Of a DNA stretch of 64,000 bases, positions 56,061 to 64,000 are shown piece by piece. The notes under the pieces were generated by a model. It saw only the letters and a program-made list of their open reading frames with translations. It did no database searches and had not been told where the DNA came from. Source of the stretch: Oopsacas minuta. Taxonomy: Eukaryota; Porifera; Hexactinellida; Lyssacinosida; Leucopsacidae. The stretch lies in assembly GCA_024704765.1 (NCBI GenBank), contig JAKMXF010000077.1:1-64000 (forward strand), in the 5' to 3' direction. Within the stretch, counting starts at the first letter, position 1, and the number at the start of each line of letters is the position of its first letter. The position numbers and the translations under genes were made by a program.

Positions 56061-59000
56061 CTCGAAGTAACATCAAATAATATATGAATTTTGTCTAGCA
56101 TATTGAATAAATATAATATCTGAAAATATGTATAATATATACAATATTGGTGTATAAAACACTTTATAGATTCTAGTTAATGGCTGAAATGGATAATATA
56201 AAAGAAAGATGTCACAATTAGGTCATAGTAAGATCATGAAGCCATATATATAGTTAGATGGAAATAGAATTATTTTTCCATAATTCATATGAAAAAATAT
56301 TACATTTGTTAGATCTACATACATGGGAATCCCAACTTCCGGTGAACAGCAAAAATAACAAACTATGGAATTCCTCACTCAACATTGACAGATGTTCGTT
56401 TCTATTGAAATGGATGAACGCATACAAATAGCCCCACGAAAAGAGGTTCCCAACATAGAGACCACATATATATATAAGTTAGACTATTTACAGAGCCTTC
56501 TGAAGTGGGGTTCGAGGCCATAGCTACTCCACTTTTCATTATGATAAATACAGCAAAAGTGCCATTGCGCGTTAAGAATATCTTGAAGAATAGCCTGTAT
56601 CATTCATTATGCACTGAGGTATAATTGATGAAATATGCAAAAATTGAAAACAGCTTAATGAAATGGATTCGAAGATGCTTTGTGATATATTTGGAGTGAA
56701 TAAAAGAAATTTATTCGCTAATAGCGATAGAAAATATTAAATTTGATCCACTATACCATTGACCTTCAATTTCGTATTAGGGTGAAATTTGCTAGGGCAG
56801 AAAAGAATAACAGTACACTTCTTGATATCAAATAATCCGATATTTTTAGACACTGAAATGAATCATTGTCGAATAGCAAGTCATAATTTACCTGTCCAAT
56901 GGTCATATTCCTCTACCGGATAAATTTGTGGAATGTAAGTTGTGCGATATTCACACAATTAAATTTATGGCAGTGTTTTCAAAATATTCCTATCAGTTAA
57001 CATCAGACACATGAAATATAGTATTAAGCTATAGGATTATTAAAGGATTCTGTAGATAACATGTATTCAAATAAATTATATATTGAATGTAAGTTATATG
57101 TTTTTAACACCTTTACGATAATAGCCTTATTTTATCATAATCAGTTACAGCCCCAGAACAGTGAATCAGAATTATGAACTAGCATCTTGAAATCTTTTTG
57201 TTCGGATAGAGAAGCAGATCTTAATTTCCGATCGGGACGTTTAGTTGCTGAGAAATACGAGGCATTTGGCTAAGGGGTTATGCCACTTTTGAAGCGTGAT
57301 TAAATAGACCATAGAAGAGGGGAATTCCAATTCCTTGGATTTGTTTCAAATTCTATAGTAACTTCATATACATGCCTAAGATACGTGGTACAAAGGAAAT
57401 TGTGATTAGACAAATATTTTGAAAGTTACCGCGGTTCGAAGTATGGACCTCCCTATGCCAATGTATTGACGCCATAAACCTGAGGACCACAATATGATTG
57501 GGCTATTTGTCAGTGACTCTGACTGCTATGTAGTTGATCTTTTGATATGATGTGCATAAACCTTTTAAGGTTCTGGCAATCATGGCAGAATTTGGATTTT
57601 CGGTCCAGAATCGGAGATATAGCACAAAATGACGTAATTTTTGTAATGAACAAAAATAATTGGACAAATAATGATGAATTCATTAAATAAGTACATACAG
57701 GCTTCTGGAACGAAGATCCAAATCGGCCTCGATTACATGGATCCAAATAGGTTATGTACAACATATCCAAAAACTACCTTGCAGGGAGAGATAGTCACTG
57801 ACCTGGAGCTAGAACTGTAATTTGGGAGCCGATTTATGACCTTAATACAGCGGGCATAGCGAGGTCGATACTTTGAACCAGAATAACATAAAAATATATG
57901 TCCAATCCAAATTCCATCAGTCCCACGTTCCAGTCACATAGGGGCTATTTAGCTGGAAATAGACATAATATTCATCATCTTAGGTAAAATGTTCAATTAT
58001 CACATTGAATTCATCATAAACCTAGGAATACGTATATCACATCCTGAATAAACAAGGAAATAGGTTTATCTAGTGGTGAATGTTTTCATATTCCTTTTGA
58101 CCTGAGTTTCTGTTCTGCGGTTTATCGAAGTTTCTCAAGTTTCAATGATGGATTTTGTATTTGGAGCTTAGAATGATATATTAAAGACCCATGACACATA
58201 TATTTTGAAGTATCAAATTAATATCTTAAAATCAATCATATTTTCCAGTGCATAATACACAACCATATATACATTAGGAGAATTTGCAAGACATATATCG
58301 CAGTCCGGAAATTATTTGATCCTGAAACTTGTTGTGCAGCTTCAACCACTGTACTCTCAATGGTTTACTATGTAGAATATATAATACAATCAAGAAATAT
58401 AATAGTTTGGCTCCCAATTCCCCTGCCAAGTGGCATTATTCAATCCATGGGCCTGTGACTCTCCTAAAGTCCCAAAAAGGCCATTACATTGAATCTCTTT
58501 GATCATCAATAATAAATTGAGTTTGAAGGATTAAGGAGAGATTCGCAGCATATATCGATCAGATAATTGCAATTATCAAAATCTTTGAATTTCTTTTAAC
58601 TGATTCTAGAAGATATAGACTAAGGAATTTGTAATGAAAGTGTAAAATTGATTATGTTCACCAAACATAAGAAATATTCCACTCACTTCCTGCTCAAGTG
58701 GCCTGGTAATGATTGAAACTGATAGTTAGAGAAGTACATCGTCTCATGACGTAATTGATGTACTGCAGTAGATTAGAGTGAAATTGCCCACTTGAAACTC
58801 AAAATTTCCAATATTACCCCTTGTTTCAAAAAAATTATTAAAATTTAAGGTTCAAATATTTACAAGTTAAGTGAGCATAAATATCATATCTGAATACATA
58901 TCACAAATCACGCCACAAACGTACGAAATACCATTTGAACGTAAAATAGTGGAGGTATGCTCACTTAGACAACTACCTATTGAATATCAAAAAGAGTATA

Positions 59001-59985
59001 GCAAGCAGAATCATTTGGAGGATATGCAAAATGTGTGAAATTATGATAAACATGCACGCTTGTTTTAAATGGGAGTAATAACCTCGACTGGCTTCGCAAA
59101 AATATCATACATAGGTCATATATTTACTTGTAGTCATTCAAAAGCTTAAGGATCTGGGCACATGGTACACAAGTACCAACTGAATACTCTTCTAGCAAAC
59201 TATATTCGTCATCTCAAGCGATCAACAAATTTCATACAAAACTGAGGGATTAACAAAATATGATGGAATTTCAGATTTTCACTATTAAGAATTCTAGTTA
59301 TTTCACAATATTTAGTTCCAATCTCAAGGTTATCTCTAGATTTCCAATAAACCGTAAACGGTGCAGTAACCAGCATATGGAGAATAATTATCTGGAGTCT
59401 ATGAGTATATAATCCATCTCATAATTTTAGATTGCAAAATTGTTAAGAGGTTTATTATAGACAAGGAGAATCTGTATATGAACGCTAACTTGAACAATGA
59501 TTTGTCTCTCTATGTGCATGCCCACTCGACTATTAAGTATAAGGTATATTGGTTCGAGGAAGCATTTTCTTGACTGAACTCCCTAAAGGCCCAGTTCAAA
59601 ACAACACAATGGACACTCTTTTAGAACATATACAATTTTCCGACAAGTATAGATAACGGCTTACATGTATAATATGACCCTACTCAACATTGAGTGGAAT
59701 ATCTGCATAATTTGCAAGAATCTATCCAAAATATGGTATTTGATATCGAAAGTAATTGCTACAAAAGCTGGAAATACATTTGGATGGTCGCTTGGGGTGT
59801 ATGTCAACAATAATTAGGCAACATCGAATTCAGAGAAGATCCATTTTGGACCAGAGAAGCCACACAAGTAGTTGGAACAAGAAATTCAACGGGCATGTAG
59901 AAGAATAATATTCTATAAGTTACTAACTTGTGTATAACAAGCAAGAATCTGTCTTCTTACCTAAATGTAGAAAGAAATTAAAAAT
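56061..59985. other. no gene recognised
   Basis: AT-rich and stop-rich. The minus-strand frame 57510-57770 has no motif. No matched terminal repeats noticed. Confidence 0.5.
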
Positions 59986-59989
59986 AACA

Positions 59990-60390
59990 ATTATCTCGCG
60001 ATCACGATCCCGATCGTTTAATAAAAAATGATCGAAGATAGTGACTCCTTGCACCAAAAAATGATCTAGATCACAATCACGATCATTTCCGATTACATTT
60101 CTGAAATTTATAATATACAGAGATACTACATTACCTGCGGCAGTGCATCCTTCTAGGACGTCATAAGAAATCTATCAGTCATATTGCCTTTAAAATTAGT
60201 ACATACAGAGATATATACATTTTGGGGTCTAAATTCGGAATTCTTAAATTCTGTCTGCCTGAAAACAGTGAAAATATGATGAAAAAATTTTGGGGAAATG
60301 ATCGCGAGGTTACATTCGATCACTGTACGTATATAAAATGATCGGCAATCTTACTCCGACGGTTAAAAAAACTCGCGATCACGATAATAC
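59990..60390. repeat. GATC-rich cluster
   Basis: Contains CTCGCGATCACGAT at both ends (about 59996 and 60371) in the same orientation, and between them many ATGATCG, GATCACGATC and TGATCTAGATCAC words, several self-complementary. No coding frame. Possibly a decayed element with direct repeats; I cannot assign it. Confidence 0.55.
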
Positions 60391-63300
60391 CCTAGAATTA
60401 CCTGAATGACATAACAGAATAAAGCACTCGTGATTCATTCTATTAACATGTTCTAATGCATCAACGTAATATGCGTTGCTGTAAAAGTTTCTATAGATAA
60501 AATGGAAAGATTATAAGGCGTAGAATGGAAATTTGTGAGCGCATGCTATTATATATTCTCTTTACCATGAGAACAAACGCTCAACATAGCACGAAATCTG
60601 TGAAATTGTAAGAAACCTGTATAATGTGTCAGCATCACGAAATCTCTTTGTCAATGGCTTCTAGTATATCGATCGAACTGAGATGAATAATACCGAGCAA
60701 TATAAAAAGGAAAACATCGAGTTCACAATCATATCAACATAGCAACAGTTTAGAGTGCTTTAAAATCATGTTTGTAGTTTGCATACCTTTGTATGGAACA
60801 AGCAGCAACCCTCATTATGTCCTATTGATTTGAAATATATCGTGATCTAGTTTTGCTAAAATTTTGTGTATATATTAGCGCAACGTACCAAGTTCATCCA
60901 AATTGGTTGCTTTCGTGTGTTTAGTAGGGTTATTGAGATATGTGCATCTAAACCATTCTGAATAAGCAGTTGCCTGATTTTAGTAATTTAATCAGAATTT
61001 CCAATTGCATATTGTTAGATAACTCTTTGGCATATTCGATAATCTTGTCAAAGTCGAAATTGACAACAGCTAATGTCAACTAGTGACCTGTTTTTTACTA
61101 ATATGCTTAAAGTATCAAGAATGCAATCAAACTGGCTTACAAACATCTCGGACACCAGAGAATGAGAAAACCAATGAGTAGTCATAAATGTGCAAGTTCA
61201 AGAGCTTGGACGTTGGGATAGCGCTCTTTATGGACGTCTAAGAAAACTGCAGGGCGCTTTGTTACATTCATGAACCAATACTTTTAATGCATCGAGGTGA
61301 AAGGCTTAAGTGGCCTTATAGGTTTTCAGAGAATGTAGCTCCATCCATTTAATGCTATTTAATGTAATCAATCCAATAGCTGTTCCTTGGATATTTCATT
61401 TATACATTTCCAGCAGAATCACCTAATTTTTCATTAGATGCATCTTTCATTTCGCCAGCTAGAATGACATAACAAGACGCGTTTCCACTTCACGTTAATT
61501 ATGATCAGGAATACAGAAGCAGTGATGTAAGCAAATCATTTCGAGTATCTGGACAGAGTATTTTTGCATTTCTTGGATGACTTCAGATCCTCTTCGTTAG
61601 AATGATAGTGATGTACTTATCTAAAGTTTTATAATTTCATATAAGATTCCATTATTTTAGCGATTCATCCTATTGATGAAATCCTCGAAGAGGAATATCT
61701 TGTTTTGCACTAAAAGTGATAACTACAAGAACATGAAAATTGGGATCCAGTTGCATTTCAACTGTGCCTACCCTTTGATGAATGATCTAATTATCTGTAA
61801 TTCAACAGTTGCCACGTTACACAGAACTATAGTGCTCTCTGCACTCTCCCCCCCCCAATTTTCTTGAGGTCACAAAGGAAATTTGTTGGAAATGTTGCTT
61901 CAGGTGTTGGTCCTTCAAAAAGGTTACACGGTTGGAAAAAATATAGGATTGAAATTTCGCTATACTCTATATAGGAGAGTGTATACCCATGAAATGTCAT
62001 TCGAGATGATTTGGGGGAGGACAATGGAAGGTTGTCTTGGTTTATCAAAGTTATCAAAGTTATCAAACATATAATTCAGATTCACAATTTGTTATTCGTG
62101 CCAAGAGCAAAGTTAGAACTAGAGGTATATGAATAGTAATTTGATGACTCTCAATTTGACTCGTAACAACAGGCTCACCTTGTACCTTGTAATCTTTCGA
62201 AGTAGAAATATGATCTTCTTTTCTATTATATTTCTCATAAACTATGCCGGATACCTGCTATGTTGTAGCCTTTCAGCCATTTAGAAGTGGGAGAGATGAG
62301 TTAGCGTATTGATTAAAAGAACTAAAATGTGAAATATATGAATGAATAAATTTTCTATAGCAATAGAAAGATGCGAATTTATCTATCTCTGAATTGGGAC
62401 GCATCAACTCTTCACATATACATACTCATCACATATACGTTCCAATATGCAAATATTTAATAGATGCACTTACACAGCAATCAAGGGTTTCACCGATCAT
62501 CGGTGGCTATATTAACATTCCTAACCAATAACTACAGGATCTATATTAAAGATACTCGATAACATTGAAATTTTCACCGTGGATAACGACGATCATTGAA
62601 AAACATTATTTACTCAAGTTTAAAGTTCACGAGACATCATTTGATGACAATAATAGATTTGGTGATGACTTCATAAATATCATAGGTCACATATCAAAGT
62701 TACGTAGTGACATTTATATTGGAATGAAATGTTATGAGAGTGTAAATATTTTCATAAATATTATGAAACTTTCTTAGGATCATTATTTGTTTACTTTATA
62801 ATCATGATCTTGGTACATGCAAACATTTCAAAACTAGTTCAAAACACAGAAATTGAGACACTATAATATCACTTGCATTTTACAGACAAAGAAGACTCAG
62901 ACGTTGTAGACTCTTAAATGGAGAGTAAGGCTTCCAAAGATGAATTAAAAGCAGTCTGAGGCAATTTACTAAACTGTCAACAGAAATTCAATACCTTCAA
63001 AAACCGGACGACTTTATGTCTTGAATTAAAAACATTTCACAAGACGAGTTAGGAATTTCGTAGTTTTGAGATCATAATACAAGTGAATTAGTGCTATACG
63101 AGTATAATTATTGAGATACAGTATCTAGAAACTACATGGACGGACAGTTTCAAAATTCAATGATGTTGAGAAACTCTTTCGGGAGCAGTTGCACCCCTTG
63201 ACTCACTGTAACAATGTGCCTGAGAGATGTATAATGTGAGGGAAGTGAAATGTGATGATGGCATCGCCTACTTGTTAAAATCATAGTTACTGTGTTGAAT

Positions 63301-64000
63301 ATAGTATTCTTGTGCATACGAGGGTCACCCGAGAATTTTTAAAAACCCATATTTCTAGTTTGAGAATTAAATTATATCGTGGAGAATATCTTCTAAAGTA
63401 TATTTGATCGATTCATATAAAATTATATTAGCTTATCTTCAATTATCTTGAATTTTAATTTCATTTAAAATTTAACATGTTTTTTGGTAATCTTCATGGA
63501 TTTGGAATGGTGAGACTTTAGATCTATGATATTTTAGGATTACATGCCTGAACTTGCTCTCAACGTAAATTTGATTAATATTTTGTTTTGTTGCTACCGT
63601 TTTATAACGGATTACACCTCTAAACAACAATATAGACCTTGGTATACAGAATTCTGAAGGGGCAGAACATCTCTCCATGTTGAGGCCCGAAATGTTGCCA
63701 ACTACTGTTTGTTCCCTTGAAACTGTCTAGAGGGTAAAGAAGCTCATCGAATCAGAACGTAGGATCACTTATGAGCCAATCCTTTGCGAAATTCCTCTTG
63801 AATTATTCTGGTAAATACTAAAAAGTTTGAAAATTTGAAATCAATTGGGTAGTTAAACACGATAATTCTAAAAACTTCTCGACTGACCCTCTTATATACG
63901 ACATATTTGTATCTTCATACATTTTTCCCAAATGAAGTATATTAGAATTGTAGTTAACATTCCAAATTACACAATATGATCAACCAATGATAAAAACTTG
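60391..64000. other. no gene recognised
   Basis: AT-rich. Frames of 60-80 codons at 61673-62074, 62565-62777 and 63472-63678 have no recognisable motif. A short triplicated GTTATCAAA word lies at about 62040-62068 and a C run at 61849-61857. Confidence 0.5.

Noticed and set aside
63190-63220. CAATGTG as a further RAG1-like right end
   Set aside because: The heptamer variant occurs by chance and the adjacent bases lack the AAAT-containing block.

Overview
The window reads as eukaryotic, AT-rich intergenic DNA from an animal, most likely an arthropod. It has no operons, no dense gene tracks and no intact host gene that I recognise. Nearly everything recognisable is a transposable element or satellite: several Tc1/mariner-type elements, three hAT-type elements, pogo/Tigger, a P-like transposase, non-LTR retrotransposon fragments, and a 58-bp satellite. 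A Tc1/mariner-rich parasitic copepod such as a sea louse would fit, but the sequence alone does not prove that.

Layout. 1-2150 is a 58-bp satellite array. A diverged array of the same period lies in the opposite orientation at 7291-7596, and a decayed P-like transposase (4038-4904, minus) and a Tigger-like MITE (5170-5877) lie between the two. 8-13.2 kb holds a decayed hAT gene, a LINE tail, and a well-bounded ZMYM1/TTF-type hAT element with its target duplication. 13.3-17.4 kb has two remnants of an animal multi-copy DDE-like family that I cannot name. 20.5-25.2 kb has two Tc1/mariner-class remnants and a long foldback. 27.4-30.1 kb is a well-bounded element with long terminal inverted repeats (TIRs) that carries a divergent member of the unnamed family. 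30.5-37.1 kb holds a Tc1-like stub, a mariner (DD34D) and a maT-like element (DD37D), with a RAG1-like relic between them. 41.5-42.3 kb is a pogo relic, 45.7-47.1 kb a DD34E Tc1, and 48.6-49.4 kb a LINE endonuclease relic. After 56 kb I see almost nothing.

The main discovery is a set of RAG1/Transib-like transposons. The copy at 49552-52661 encodes a protein with the whole RAG1 core layout in order: DGxxGSG, then an Asp just before CxxC, then HxxxxH, then the SEExxES-type Glu. It ends in CACAGTG, the exact V(D)J recombination-signal heptamer, on both sides, and is flanked by the 5-bp duplication CAGCC. A second complete copy at 37315-40206 has CACAATG/CACAGTG ends and the 5-bp duplication CTTGA. 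In both copies the spacing from heptamer to a conserved AAAT core is 13 bp on the left and 22 bp on the right, a built-in asymmetry reminiscent of the 12/23 rule. Two further relics (33.8-35.6 kb and 52.8-56.0 kb) carry an additional C-terminal Cys/His zinc-knuckle-like tail that the two bounded copies lack, which suggests two subfamilies. A lone left-type terminus sits at 9222.

Most of the genes carry frameshifts or stops and look like dead mobile elements. The RAG1-like copy at 49.5 kb is the best preserved, with one frame change separating two long reading frames.
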